From: Symsagittifera roscoffensis
Lineage: Eukaryota > Xenacoelomorpha > Acoela > Convolutidae
NCBI RefSeq assembly: GCF_963678635.1
Contig: NC_087062.1
Coordinates: forward strand, 61,855,584-61,919,583
Length of the DNA stretch: 64,000 bases
Reading direction: 5' to 3'
Positions 36,097-51,600 of the stretch are shown in pieces (position 1 is the stretch's first letter; every line of letters starts with the position of its first letter). Under the pieces are notes generated by a model. That model was not told where the DNA came from, did no database searches, and saw only the letters and a program-made list of their open reading frames with translations. The translations under genes and the position numbers were made by a program.

Positions 36097-36637
36097 AGTT
36101 ACATACAATCCGTCGCCAGAGGATAAACCACGCTTCGATTCGTATCAACGAGGATGGTTGCAGTGAATGGAAAGAAAGTAGTTCACATACATTACATAAT
36201 TGGTATCTGCAATACATTGATTTTAAGCAGCGTATCAAAACTGATTTAATACTAAAACTACCAACCGAAACATAACAAATTAAATAGCGTTCACTGTCAA
36301 TTTGGAGCCTATTTGAGGAAAAAATGGTTCAGTAATACCACGGAAAAACTAACACAAAATTCATGTTTGAAAACAATATAATGTACATGTATTGCATATA
36401 TTAGAACTTAAACTTCAGTCGTGTAAATTCCAAAATGTGCAAAAAAGAAGCCAAATTGTCCCATGGACAGATGTTCTCGGTACTTCAGTTTACTCGTGAA
36501 CACAAGAGCAAGTTTGTAATTTTGCAAAGCTGCAAATATTTCATAATAGGCAGCTTTCCGTCACTTCTTTTTCTAGGCCGGAACAAGTGCTCAGACTTTC
36601 CGTCTAAATGAGATAGACGCTCGAAAGTGAAGCAAGT
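36097..36637. other. Intergenic: OSGEP 3' flank and upstream exon 5' flank
   Basis: AT-rich spacer of ~540 bp between the OSGEP stop codon and the serine-rich exons. No gene, clear poly(A) hexamer or repeat stands out. Confidence 0.45.
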
Positions 36638-39600
36638 TCAGTCGACCCACGTGACTTCCACTGCATCTGTCCTGTATCTCTGAGTACACCATGTTTTATG
36701 AAGTGGAGTTGAGATACCCTTGCTAAACATGGCCGCACCCGCCTGTGCAATCATGGCTCCGTTGTCGATACTAAAAATCATTCGTCATAGCAACTGTTTC
36801 CACCCTCCTGAAGAAAATGTAAGAAATTTCTGGACAGTAGGAGCGAAACTCTCATGAAACTTATTTTACTACACAATACATCGCTAAGTGGATCCAAGTT
36901 TTTCTTATATCAAACCCCCTGATTAAATTTTGGACACTTATTTGGACTAAATATTTAAATTAAATTAAATTTTTCCTTTTAAATCTTTGCTATCTCTTAA
37001 AAAAAATTGGCTATTTGTTTTGAAAAAAACTAATTGTTCATTTAGTTAGATATGATATCAAATGACAAATTAAAATGCTGTTTTTGGAAGTTCATCACTG
37101 GCAAACGCATGCTTAAACGTTGAAATTAAGTTATTTTATTGGGGACACGCCTAATTTACCACAAGTATCTTTACCGTAACACAGTAATTACAGTTAGAGA
37201 AGCTGCTTTCGATCTTACCAGTATCTTTCGTCAATGGCATATAAGTGTGCACCTCTCTCTTTGGCCATGTCTCCCATCATTGTCTGCAGTCTGAGGTTAC
37301 AGCCAACTCCTCCTACGATCAGAACATCTCCAGCTCCGCAATGGGCCATCGCACGCTCTAAGCACAACTCAGCAATCTAACAAACTAACAAGTTACCCTT
37401 TAAACTGGTAGGGCGACAATTCGTTACAAGCGACAATTCGTAACAAGGCATTGGAAAGCAGAATACGCTTGCTCTGCTTCGCTCCGCTGCGCTTACATCC
37501 GGCACGAGAGGAATACTGCGTGTGAATCAGTGTTCCCCGCTTAATCTACTGTTACAAATTGTCGCCTCACGTTTTAACTAAAGATACGAAAAGCCTTCGT
37601 GCGAACAAAACTATTCTTACCACCTCAAAGCCGGTTTCAGGTGGAGGATGTACACTTGGTTCTGTTTCGCAATTTTAATCAACTAGTTAACCAGCCAGAG
37701 GCCTAACCTAGAGGATAATTAATTAAGATTAACTAAGCTATGGCTATTCTACAAGAGCTCACCTTACAAAAAACAGCCCACGTGCAATTTGAACCCTCAA
37801 TCATATGATTGCTGGGCACCATCGCTACCCATTCGCCAAAAATTTTGTGGCGTTATGACGCGAAGGTAGTGATGGTTTCCAGCAACATGATTGCGGGTTC
37901 AAATCGCACGCTCGCTGCAAATAATAAGGTGAGCTCTCGTAAGATAACCATAAATTTGACCAGATTTGCAACAAAAAAAACATAGCCAACTGACAGTTGG
38001 AAAAGAGTAATGAACGCAATGAAACTGAAACAAAACCTGACTTTTGAATTTCGAAAAAAAAATAGATGGAATTAAAGCTCTTTGAATTTGTAGAACAATT
38101 TATGATAGACGCTTATTTGTTAAAACTAACCCATTTGAAAAAATTGCATCAATAGGCGAAACTTTTATTTCACTGGGATATCTGATAATTAATTTCCTTT
38201 TTCGAAATTAGAAGTCGATCACATTATTCGTGACCTTTAGATTCATGCTATTCGATAGTGGATTTTGCTTTCCCTTAAACATTGTTAATGCACTGAACCT
38301 AACAAGAAATCAAAGTCAAACCGCGAAAATTCCAAATTGAGCGTTAACAACTTTCAGACTTTTTCCTGAAAAAAAAAACAAAAAAAAATCAGCAAAACCT
38401 ACATAATATTCCTCACTACGTTCATTACTTAGGCACTTTTGGAAAGTTGTGAGTAGTATTTATCAAAACTCGAATTTTTTGGCGCCTTCAGAACAATTTA
38501 CTGGCCAATGAACAAAAACGGGTGACATAAAATAGTATCAAGAATGTAGTCAGGGGGTCGAACTCCTGAGGTGGAGTTGGGGGGATAGGGAGGTTGGCTT
38601 TTGCCTCTTCCCCCTTATGTCGATAGTGCCACAAGAGTAGCCTTTCAGCGTAGCCTAAACATCTTTTTTCCAAAATTTAGCCTGTTTCATTAGTTAGTAA
38701 TCCTAAATTTTAACACAGGCAAAGCTTTGCTTCGCAAACACTAGCGAGAACTGGGAAAAAAAGCAGCTCATTAAAGCAATAAGAAAATTTAGAAATAAGC
38801 CTCGAATTAGTAACAAAAAAAAGGCTACGTCTCGGATCCCAACCTGCGACCTAGAGATTATGAGTCTCATACACTAACCACTCAGCCGAAAACGCTCGAT
38901 AGGTTACAAATACTAGCCATAAATAAAGCAGAGAAGAGATGCTATGGAATTTCCACTGCTACAGTCAAAATTCCAAATAAGTGAGCACTTTTAATGAACT
39001 CTTTTATTTGCGAGATAGGTTAGAAAAAAGAAGGTTCGTAATAATACACTTTTCTCCCTGGAGTAGCCGGAAAAGTTATAAGCTATATTGACGCATTTTT
39101 CACGTCGCGGCAAATTCTTTAAGAATGGCATAACCTGGCTAAAAGACAGATTTAAAGTGTCAAGAACATACGAACACCGAACTTATTCAACGTTTTCAAC
39201 TTTCGAATTTCAAAAAAAAAATTCAAACTACAAGTTTCGTACAAACATTTTTCATTTGCAAAAAAAAAAACATCCACCTGACAGTTGGAACAGAGTAAGG
39301 AACGCAAGGAAACAGAAAACATAGCCAATCGAAGATTGGGAAAGAGTGAACATAAAAAAACACTTTGTTGAAAAAATCTCATCTTTCGAATTTCAAAGGA
39401 AAATAGATACCCTTTAAGCTCTTTGTAATTCTAGAACAATTTATGATTGGCGCTTTTTTGATAACATTATTCCAACTTGAGAAAACTGGATCAACAGGTA
39501 AAGTTTTTATTCCGCTGGAAATCTAAAAATAAAATTCCACTTTCGAAACTAGAAGTAGTTTACGTTTTTTGCGCTATAACCACGTTCGTATTTGGAGAGT

Positions 39601-42600
39601 GCTATTTACGTCACTTTCAGCCGATGAATTTCGATTGAACTCAAAATATACCTGAGTGCATCAACATTTTAAGTCTTTTTCCTGAAAAACAAATCAGCAA
39701 GACTTATATAAGAGTCTTCACTACTATGTTCATTACTCTAAAAAACTGAAATGTTTTTTGTTAAAAACTTACAAATTTTAAAGAAAAAACATATATCACC
39801 TTAAAACTCTTTGCATTTTAAGAACAGTTTATGATTGAAGCTTTATTTGATAAAATTAACCCAAATTGAGAAATCTAAATTAAATTTCACTTTCGATACT
39901 GGAAGTCGTTCACGCTTTTTCGCAGATGAAAAAGTAATGAAATCAAAAAAGCTAATAATATATATCTCCTCCAACTCCTCCTACGATCAGAACATCTCCA
40001 GCTCCGCAATGGGCCATCGCACGCTCTAAGCACAACTCAGCAATCTAACAAACTAACAAGTTACCCTTTAAACTGGTAGGGCGACAATTCGTTACAAGCG
40101 ACAATTCGTAACAAGGCATTGGAAAGCAGAATACACTTGCTCTGCTTCGCTCCGCTGCGCTTACATCCGGCACGAGAGGAATACTGCGTGTGAATCAGTG
40201 TTCCCCGCTTAATCTACTGTTACAAATTGTCGCCTCACGTTTTAACTAAAGATACGAAAAGCCTTCGTGCGAACAAAACTATTCTTACCACCTCAAAGCC
40301 GGTTTCAGGTGGAGGATGTACACTTGGTTCTGTTTCGCAATTTTAATCAACTAGTTAACCAGCCAGAGGCCTAACCTAGAGGATAATTAATTAAGATTAA
40401 CTAAGCTATGGCTATTCTACAAGAGCTCACCTTACAAAAAACAGCCCACGTGCAATTTGAACCCTCAATCATATGATTGCTGGGCACCATCGCTACCCAT
40501 TCGCCAAAAATTTTGTGGCGTTATGACGCGAAGGTAGTGATGGTTTCCAGCAACATGATTGCGGGTTCAAATCGCACGCTCGCTGCAAATAATAAGGTGA
40601 GCTCTCGTAAGATAACCATAAATTTGACCAGATTTGCAACAAAAAAACATAGCCAACTGACAGTTGGAAAAGAGTAATGAACGCAATGAAACTGAAACAA
40701 AACCTGACTTTTGAATTTCGAAAAAAATAGATGGAATTAAAGCTCTTTGAATTTGTAGAACAATTTATGATAGACGCTTATTTGTTAAAACTAACCCATT
40801 TGAAAAAATTGCATCAATAGGCGAAACTTTTATTTCACTGGGATATCTGATAATTAATTTCCTTTTTCGAAATTAGAAGTCGATCACATTATTCGTGACC
40901 TTTAGATTCATGCTATTCGATAGTGGATTTTGCTTTCCCTTAAACATTGTTAATGCACTGAACCTAACAAGAAATCAAAGTCAAACCGCGAAAATTCCAA
41001 ATTGAGCGTTAACAACTTTCAGACTTTTTCCTGAAAAAAAAAACAAAAAAAAATAAGCAAAACCTACATAATATTCCTCACTACGTTCATTACTTAGGCA
41101 CTTTTGGAAAGTTGTGAGTAGTATTTATCAAAACTCGAATTTTTTGGCGCCTTCAGAACAATTTACTGGCCAATGAACAAAAACGGGTGACATAAAATAG
41201 TATCAAGAATGTAGTCAGGGGGTCGAACTCCTGAGGTGGAGTTGGTGGGATAGGGAGGTTGGCTTTTGCCTCTTCCCCCTTATGTCGATAGTGCCACAAG
41301 AGTAGCCTTTCAGCGTAGCCTAAACATCTTTTTTCCAAAATTTAGCCTGTTTCATTAGTTAGTAATCCTAAATTTTAACACAGGCAAAGCTTTGCTTCGC
41401 AAACACTAGCGAGAACTGGGAAAAAAAGCAGCTCATTAAAGCAATAAGAAAAATTAGAAATAAGCCTCGAATTAGTAACAAAAAAAAGGCTACGTCTCGG
41501 ATCCCAACCTGCGACCTAGAGATTATGAGTCTCATACACTAACCACTCAGCCGAAAACGCTCGATAGGTTACAAATACTAGCCATAAATAAAGCAGAGAA
41601 GAGATGCTATGGAATTTCCACTGCTACAGTCAAAATTCCAAATAAGTGAGCACTTTTAATGAACTCTTTTATTTGCGAGATAGGTTAGAAAAAAGAAGGT
41701 TCGTAATAATACACTTTTCTCCCTGGAGTAGCCGGAAAAGTTATAAGCTAAATTGACGCATTTTTCACGTCGCGGCAAATTCTTTAAGAATGGCATAACC
41801 TGGCTAAAAGACAGATTTAAAGTGTCAAGAACATACGAACACCGAACTTATTCAACGTTTTCAACTTTCGAATTTCAAAAAAAAATTCAAACTACAAGTT
41901 TCGTACAAACATTTTTCATTTGCAAAAAAAACATCCACCTGACAGTTGGAACAGAGTAAAGAAGGCAAGGAAACAGAAAACATAGCCAATCGAAGATTGG
42001 GAAAGAGTGAACATAAAAAAAACACTTTGTTGAAAAAATCTCATCTTTCGAATTTCAAAGGAAAATAGATACCCTTTAAGCTCTTCGTAATTCTAGAACA
42101 ATTTATGATTGGCGCTTTTTTGATAACATTATTCCACTTTGAGAAAACTGGATCAACAGGTAAAGTTTTTATTCCGCTGGAAATCTAAAAATAAAATTCC
42201 ACTTTCGAAACTAGAAGTAGTTTACGTTTTTTGCGCTAAAACCACGTTCGTATTTGGAGAGTGCTATTTACGTCACTTTCAGCCGATGAATTTCGATTGA
42301 ACTCAAAATATACCTGAGTGCATCAACATTTTAAGTCTTTTTCCTGAAAAACAAATCAGCAAGACTTATATAAGAGTCTTCACTACTATGTTCATTACTC
42401 TAAAAAACTGAAATGTTTTTTGTTAAAAACTTACAAATTTTAAAGAAAAAATATATATCACCTTAAAACTCTTTGCATTTTAAGAACAGTTTATGATTGA
42501 AGCTTTATTTGATAAAATTAACCCAAATTGGGAAATCTAAATTAAATTTCACTTTCGATACTGGAAGTCGTTCACGCTTTTTCGCAGATGAAAAAGTAAT

Positions 42601-45600
42601 GAAATCAAAAAAGCTAATAATATATATCTCCTCCAACTCCTCCTACGATCAGAACATCTCCAGCTCCGCAATGGGCCATCGCACGCTCTAAGCACAACTC
42701 AGCAATCTAACAAACTAACAAGTTACCCTTTAAACTGGTAGGGCGACAATTCGTTACAAGCGACAATTCGTAACAAGGCATTGGAAAGCAGAATACACTT
42801 GCTCTGCTTCGCTCCGCTGCGCTTACATCCGGCACGAGAGGAATACTGCGTGTGAATCAGTGTTCCCCGCTTAATCTACTGTTACAAATTGTCGCCTCAC
42901 GTTTTAACTAAAGATACGAAAAGCCTTCGTGCGAACAAAACTATTCTTACCACCTCAAAGCCGGTTCCAGGTGGAGGATGTACACTTGGTTCTGTTTCGC
43001 AATTTTAATCAACTAGTTAACCAGCCAGAGGCCTAACCTAGAGGATAATTAATTAAGATTAACTAAGCTATGGCTATTCTACAAGAGCTCACCTTACAAA
43101 AAACAGCCCACGTGCAATTTGAACCCTCAATCATATGATTGCTGGGCACCATCGCTACCCATTCGCCAAAAATTTTGTGGCGTTATGACGCGAAGGTAGT
43201 GATGGTTTCCAGCAACATGATTGCGGGTTCAAATCGCACGCGCGCTGCAAATAATAAGGTGAGCTCTCGTAAGATAACCATAAATTTGACCAGATTTGCA
43301 ACAAAAAAACATAGCCAACTGACAGTTGGAAAAGAGTAATGAACGCAATGAAACTGAAACAAAACCTGACTTTTGAATTTCGAAAAAAATAGATGGAATT
43401 AAAGCTCTTTGAATTTGTAAACAATTTATGATAGACGCTTATTTGTTAAAACTAACCCATTTGAAAAAATTGCATCAATAGGCGAAACTTTTATTTCACT
43501 GGGATATCTGATAATTAATTTCCTTTTTCGAAATTAGAAGTCGATCACATTATTCGTGACCTTTAGATTCATGCTATTCGATAGTGGATTTTGCTTTCCC
43601 TTAAACATTGTTAATGCACTGAACCTAACAAGAAATCAAAGTCAAACCGCGAAAATTCCAAATTGAGCGTTAACAACTTTCAGACTTTTTCCTGAAAAAA
43701 AAAAAACAAAAAAAATCAGCAAAACCTACATAATATTCCTCACTACGTTCATTACTTAGGCACTTTTGGAAAGTTGTGAGTAGTATTTATCAAAACTCGA
43801 ATTTTTTGGCGCCTTCAGAACAATTTACTGGCCAATGAACAAAAACGGGTGACATAAAATAGTATATCAAGAATGTAGTCAGGGGGTCGAACTCCTGAGG
43901 TGGAGTTGGGGGGATAGGGAGGTTGGCTTTTGCCTCTTCCCCCTTATGTCGATAGTGCCACAAGAGTAGCCTTTCAGCGTAGCCTAAACATCTTTTTTCC
44001 AAAATTTAGCCTGTTTCATTAGTTAGTAATCCTAAATTTAACACAGGCAAAGCTTTGCTTCGCAAACACTAGCGAGAACTGGGAAAAAAAGCAGCTCATT
44101 AAAGCAATAAGAAAAATTAGAAATAAGCCTCGAATTAGTAACAAAAAAAAGGCTACGTCTCGGATCCCAACCTGCGACCTAGAGATTATGAGTCTCATAC
44201 ACTAACCACTCAGCCGAAAACGCTCGATAGGTTACAAATACTAGCCATAAATAAAGCAGAGAAGAGATGCTATGGAATTTCCACTGCTACAGTCAAAATT
44301 CCAAATAAGTGAGCACTTTTAATGAACTCTTTTATTTGCGAGATAGGTTAGAAAAAAGAAGGTTCGTAATAATACACTTTTCTCCCTGGAGTAGCCGGAA
44401 AAGTTATAAGCTATATTGACGCATTTTTCACGTCGCGGCAAATTCTTTAAGAATGGCATAACCTGGCTAAAAGACAGATTTAAAGTGTCAAGAACATACG
44501 AACACCGAACTTATTCAACGTTTTCAACTTTCGAATTTCAAAAAAAAATTCAAACTACAAGTTTCGTACAAACATTTTTCATTTGCAAAAAAAAACATCC
44601 ACCTGACAGTTGGAACAGAGTAAAGAACGCAAGGAAACAGAAAACATACCCAATCGAAGATTGGGAAAGAGTGAACATAAAAAAACACTTTGTTGAAAAA
44701 ATCTCATCTTTCGAATTTCAAAGGAAAATAGATACCCTTTAAGCTCTTTGTAATTCTAGAACAATTTATGATTGGCGCTTTTTTGATAACATTATTCCAA
44801 CTTGAGAAAACTGGATCAACAGGTAAAGTTTTTATTCCGCTGGAAATCTAAAAATAAAATTCCACTTTCGAAACTAGAAGTAGTTTACGTTTTTTGCGCT
44901 ATAACCACGTTCGTATTTGGAGAGTGCTATTTACGTCACTTTCAGCCGATGAATTTCGATTGAACTCAAAATATACCTGAGTGCATCAACATTTTAAGTC
45001 TTTTTCCTGAAAAACAAATCAGCAAGACTTATATAAGAGTCTTCACTACTATGTTCATTACTCTAAAAAACTGAAATGTTTTTTGTTAAAAACTTACAAA
45101 TTTTAAAGAAAAAATATATATCACCTTAAAACTCTTTGCATTTTAAGAACAGTTTATGATTGAAGCTTTATTTGATAAAATTAACCCAAATTGAGAAATC
45201 TAAATTAAATTTCACTTTCGATACTGGAAGTCGTTCACGCTTTTTCGCAGATGAAAAAGTAATGAAATCAAAAAAGCTAATAATATATATCTCCTCCAAC
45301 TCCTCCTACGATCAGAACATCTCCAGCTCCGCAATGGGCCATCGCACGCTCTAAGCACAACTCAGCAATCTAACAAACTAACAAGTTACCCTTTAAACTG
45401 GTAGGGCGACAATTCGTTACAAGCGACAATTCGTAACAAGGCATTGGAAAGCAGAATACGCTTGCTCTGCTTCGCTCCGCTGCGCTTACATCCGGCACGA
45501 GAGGAATACTGCGTGTGAATCAGTGTTCCCCGCTTAATCTACTGTTACAAATTGTCGCCTCACGTTTTAACTAAAGATACGAAAAGCCTTCGTGCGAACA

Positions 45601-48600
45601 AAACTATTCTTACCACCTCAAAGCCGGTTTCAGGTGGAGGATGTACACTTGGTTCTGTTTCGCAATTTTAATCAACTAGTTAACCAGCCAGAGGCCTAAC
45701 CTAGAGGATAATTAATTAAGATTAACTAAGCTATGGCTATTCTACAAGAGCTCACCTTACAAAAAACAGCCCACGTGCAATTTGAACCCTCAATCATATG
45801 ATTGCTGGGCACCATCGCTACCCATTCGCCAAAAATTTTGTGGCGTTATGACGCGAAGGTAGTGATGGTTTCCAGCAACATGATTGCGGGTTCAAATCGC
45901 ACGCGCGCTGCAAATAATAAGGTGAGCTCTCGTAAGATAACCATAAATTTGACCAGATTTGCAACAAAAAAAACATAGCCAACTGACAGTTGGAAAAGAG
46001 TAATGAACGCAATGAAACTGAAACAAAACCTGACTTTTGAATTTCGAAAAAAATAGATGGAATTAAAACTCTTTGAATTTGTAGAACAATTTATGATAGA
46101 CGCTTATTTGTTAAAACTAACCCATTTGAAAAAATTGCATCAATAGGCGAAACTTTTATTTCACTGGGATATCTGATAATTAATTTCCTTTTTCGAAATT
46201 AGAAGTCGATCACATTATTCGTGACCTTTAGATTCATGCTATTCGATAGTGGATTTTGCTTTCCCTTAAACATTGTTAATGCACTGAACCTAACAAGAAA
46301 TCAAAGTCAAACCGCGAAAATTCCAAATTGAGCGTTAACAACTTTCAGACTTTTTCCTGAAAAAAAAACAAAAAAAAATCAGCAAAACCTACATAATATT
46401 CCTCACTACGTTCATTACTTAGGCACTTTTGGAAAGTTGTGAGTAGTATTTATCAAAACTCGAATTTTTTGGCGCCTTCAGAACAATTTACTGGCCAATG
46501 AACAAAAACGGGTGACATAAAATAGTATCAAGAATGTAGTCAGGGGGTCGAACTCCTGAGGTGGAGTTGGGGGGATAGGGAGGTTGGCTTTTGCCTCTTC
46601 CCCCTTATGTCGATAGTGCCACAAGAGTAGCCTTTCAGCGTAGCCTAAACATCTTTTTTCCAAAATTTAGCCTGTTTCATTAGTTAGTAATCCTAAATTT
46701 TAACACAGGCAAAGCTTTGCTTCGCAAACACTAGCGAGAACTGGGAAAAAAAGCAGCTCATTAAAGCAATAAGAAAATTTAGAAATAAGCCTCGAATTAG
46801 TAACAAAAAAAAGGCTACGTCTCGGATCCCAACCTGCGACCTAGAGATTATGAGTCTCATACACTAACCACTCAGCCGAAAACGCTCGATAGGTTACAAA
46901 TACTAGCCATAAATAAAGCAGAGAAGAGATGCTATGGAATTTCCACTGCTACAGTCAAAATTCCAAATAAGTGAGCACTTTTAATGAACTCTTTTATTTG
47001 CGAGATAGGTTAGAAAAAAGAAGGTTCGTAATAATACACTTTTCTCCCTGGAGTAGCCGGAAAAGTTATAAGCTATATTGACGCATTTTTCACGTCGCGG
47101 CAAATTCTTTAAGAATGGCATAACCTGGCTAAAAGACAGATTTAAAGTGTCAAGAACATACGAACACCGAACTTATTCAACGTTTTCAACTTTCGAATTT
47201 CAAAAAAAAAAATTCAAACTACAAGTTTCGTACAAACATTTTTCATTTGCAAAAAAAAAAACATCCACCTGACAGTTGGAACAGAGTAAGGAACGCAAGG
47301 AAACAGAAAACATAGCCAATCGAAGATTGGGAAAGAGTGAACATAAAAAAACACTTTGTTGAAAAAATCTCATCTTTCGAATTTCAAAGGAAAATAGATA
47401 CCCTTTAAGCTCTTTGTAATTCTAGAACAATTTATGATTGGCGCTTTTTTGATAACATTATTCCAACTTGAGAAAACTGGATCAACAGGTAAAGTTTTTA
47501 TTCCGCTGGAAATCTAAAAATAAAATTCCACTTTCGAAACTAGAAGTAGTTTACGTTTTTTGCGCTATAACCACGTTCGTATTTGGAGAGTGCTATTTAC
47601 GTCACTTTCAGCCGATGAATTTCGATTGAACTCAAAATATACCTGAGTGCATCAACATTTTAAGTCTTTTTCCTGAAAAACAAATCAGCAAGACTTATAT
47701 AAGAGTCTTCACTACTATGTTCATTACTCTAAAAAACTGAAATGTTTTTTGTTAAAAACTTACAAATTTTAAAGAAAAAACATATATCACCTTAAAACTC
47801 TTTGCATTTTAAGAACAGTTTATGATTGAAGCTTTATTTGATAAAATTAACCCAAATTGAGAAATCTAAATTAAATTTCACTTTCGATACTGGAAGTCGT
47901 TCACGCTTTTTCGCAGATGAAAAAGTAATGAAATCAAAAAAGCTAATAATATATATCTCCTCCAACTCCTCCTACGATCAGAACATCTCCAGCTCCGCAA
48001 TGGGCCATCGCACGCTCTAAGCACAACTCAGCAATCTAACAAACTAACAAGTTACCCTTTAAACTGGTAGGGCGACAATTCGTTACAAGCGACAATTCGT
48101 AACAAGGCATTGGAAAGCAGAATACACTTGCTCTGCTTCGCTCCGCTGCGCTTACATCCGGCACGAGAGGAATACTGCGTGTGAATCAGTGTTCCCCGCT
48201 TAATCTACTGTTACAAATTGTCGCCTCACGTTTTAACTAAAGATACGAAAAGCCTTCGTGCGAACAAAACTATTCTTACCACCTCAAAGCCGGTTTCAGG
48301 TGGAGGATGTACACTTGGTTCTGTTTCGCAATTTTAATCAACTAGTTAACCAGCCAGAGGCCTAACCTAGAGGATAATTAATTAAGATTAACTAAGCTAT
48401 GGCTATTCTACAAGAGCTCACCTTACAAAAAACAGCCCACGTGCAATTTGAACCCTCAATCATATGATTGCTGGGCACCATCGCTACCCATTCGCCAAAA
48501 ATTTTGTGGCGTTATGACGCGAAGCTAGTGATGGTTTCCAGCAACATGATTGCGGGTTCAAATCGCACGCTCGCTGCAAATAATAAGGTGAGCTCTCGTA

Positions 48601-51600
48601 AGATAACCATAAATTTGACCAGATTTGCAACAAAAAAACATAGCCAACTGACAGTTGGAAAAGAGTAATGAACGCAATGAAACTGAAACAAAACCTGACT
48701 TTTGAATTTCGAAAAAAATAGATGGAATTAAAGCTCTTTGAATTTGTAGAACAATTTATGATAGACGCTTATTTGTTAAAACTAACCCATTTGAAAAAAT
48801 TGCATCAATAGGCGAAACTTTTATTTCACTGGGATATCTGATAATTAATTTCCTTTTTCGAAATTAGAAGTCGATCACATTATTCGTGACCTTTAGATTC
48901 ATGCTATTCGATAGTGGATTTTGCTTTCCCTTAAACATTGTTAATGCACTGAACCTAACAAGAAATCAAAGTCAAACCGCGAAAATTCCAAATTGAGCGT
49001 TAACAACTTTCAGACTTTTTCCTGAAAAAAAAAACAAAAAAAAATAAGCAAAACCTACATAATATTCCTCACTACGTTCATTACTTAGGCACTTTTGGAA
49101 AGTTGTGAGTAGTATTTATCAAAACTCGAATTTTTTGGCGCCTTCAGAACAATTTACTGGCCAATGAACAAAAACGGGTGACATAAAATAGTATCAAGAA
49201 TGTAGTCAGGGGGTCGAACTCCTGAGGTGGAGTTGGGGGGATAGGGAGGTTGGCTTTTGCCTCTTCCCCCTTATGTCGATAGTGCCACAAGAGTAGCCTT
49301 TCAGCGTAGCCTAAACATCTTTTTTCCAAAATTTAGCCTGTTTCATTAGTTAGTAATCCTAAATTTTAACACAGGCAAAGCTTTGCTTCGCAAACACTAG
49401 CGAGAACTGGGAAAAAAAGCAGCTCATTAAAGCAATAAGAAAAATTAGAAATAAGCCTCGAATTAGTAACAAAAAAAAGGCTACGTCTCGGATCCCAACC
49501 TGCGACCTAGAGATTATGAGTCTCATACACTAACCACTCAGCCGAAAACGCTCGATAGGTTACAAATACTAGCCATAAATAAAGCAGAGAAGAGATGCTA
49601 TGGAATTTCCACTGCTACAGTCAAAATTCCAAATAAGTGAGCACTTTTAATGAACTCTTTTATTTGCGAGATAGGTTAGAAAAAAGAAGGTTCGTAATAA
49701 TACACTTTTCTCCCTGGAGTAGCCGGAAAAGTTATAAGCTAAATTGACGCATTTTTCACGTCGCGGCAAATTCTTTAAGAATGGCATAACCTGGCTAAAA
49801 GACAGATTTAAAGTGTCAAGAACATACGAACACCGAACTTATTCAACGTTTTCAACTTTCGAATTTCAAAAAAAAATTCAAACTACAAGTTTCGTACAAA
49901 CATTTTTCATTTGCAAAAAAAAACACCCACCTGACAGTTGGAACAGAGTAAAGAAGGCAAGGAAACAGAAAACATAGCCAATCGAAGATTGGGAAAGAGT
50001 GAACATAAAAAAAACACTTTGTTGAATAAATCTCATCTTTCGAATTTCAAAGGAAAATAGATACCCTTTAAGCTCTTTGTAATTCTAGAACAATTTATGA
50101 TTGGCGCTTTTTTGATAACATTATTCCAACTTGAGAAAACTGGATCAACAGGTAAAGTTTTTATTCCGCTGGAAATCTAAAAATAAAATTCCACTTTCGA
50201 AACTAGAAGTAGTTTACGTTTTTTGCGCTAAAACCACGTTCGTATTTGGAGAGTGCTATTTACGTCACTTTCAGCCGATGAATTTCGATTGAACTCAAAA
50301 TATACCTGAGTGCATCAACATTTTAAGTCTTTTTCCTGAAAAACAAATCAGCAAGACTTATATAAGAGTCTTCACTACTATGTTCATTACTCTAAAAAAC
50401 TGAAATGTTTTTTGTTAAAAACTTACAAATTTTAAAGAAAAAATATATATCACCTTAAAACTCTTTGCATTTTAAGAACAGTTTATGATTGAAGCTTTAT
50501 TTGATAAAATTAACCCAAATTGGGAAATCTAAATTAAATTTCACTTTCGATACTGGAAGTCGTTCACGCTTTTTCGCAGATGAAAAAGTAATGAAATCAA
50601 AAAAGCTAATAATATATATCTCCTCCAACTCCTCCTACGATCAGAACATCTCCAGCTCCGCAATGGGCCATCGCACGCTCTAAGCACAACTCAGCAATCT
50701 AACAAACTAACAAGTTACCCTTTAAACTGGTAGGGCGACAATTCGTTACAAGCGACAATTCGTAACAAGGCATTGGAAAGCAGAATACACTTGCTCTGCT
50801 TCGCTCCGCTGCGCTTACATCCGGCACGAGAGGAATACTGCGTGTGAATCAGTGTTCCCCGCTTAATCTACTGTTACAAATTGTCGCCTCACGTTTTAAC
50901 TAAAGATACGAAAAGCCTTCGTGCGAACAAAACTATTCTTACCACCTCAAAGCCGGTTTCAGGTGGAGGATGTACACTTGGTTCTGTTTCGCAATTTTAA
51001 TCAACTAGTTAACCAGCCAGAGGCCTAACCTAGAGGATAATTAATTAAGATTAACTAAGCTATGGCTATTCTACAAGAGCTCACCTTACAAAAAACAGCC
51101 CACGTGCAATTTGAACCCTCAATCATATGATTGCTGGGCACCATCGCTACCCATTCGCCAAAAATTTTGTGGCGTTATGACGCGAAGGTAGTGATGGTTT
51201 CCAGCAACATGATTGCGGGTTCAAATCGCACGCGCGCTGCAAATAATAAGGTGAGCTCTCGTAAGATAACCATAAATTTGACCAGATTTGCAACAAAAAA
51301 ACATAGCCAACTGACAGTTGGAAAAGAGTAATGAACGCAATGAAACTGAAACAAAACCTGACTTTTGAATTTCGAAAAAAATAGATGGAATTAAAGCTCT
51401 TTGAATTTGTAGAACAATTTATGATAGACGCTTATTTGTTAAAACTAACCCATTTGAAAAAATTGCATCAATAGGCGAAACTTTTATTTCACTGGGATAT
51501 CTGATAATTAATTTCCTTTTTCGAAATTAGAAGTCGATCACATTATTCGTGACCTTTAGATTCATGCTATTCGATAGTGGATTTTGCTTTCCCTTAAACA

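Noticed and set aside
38830-38905. A functional tRNA-Met gene in each OSGEP-intron unit
   Set aside because: The A and B boxes are recognisable, but the acceptor stem does not pair and the copies are linked to a SINE tail.
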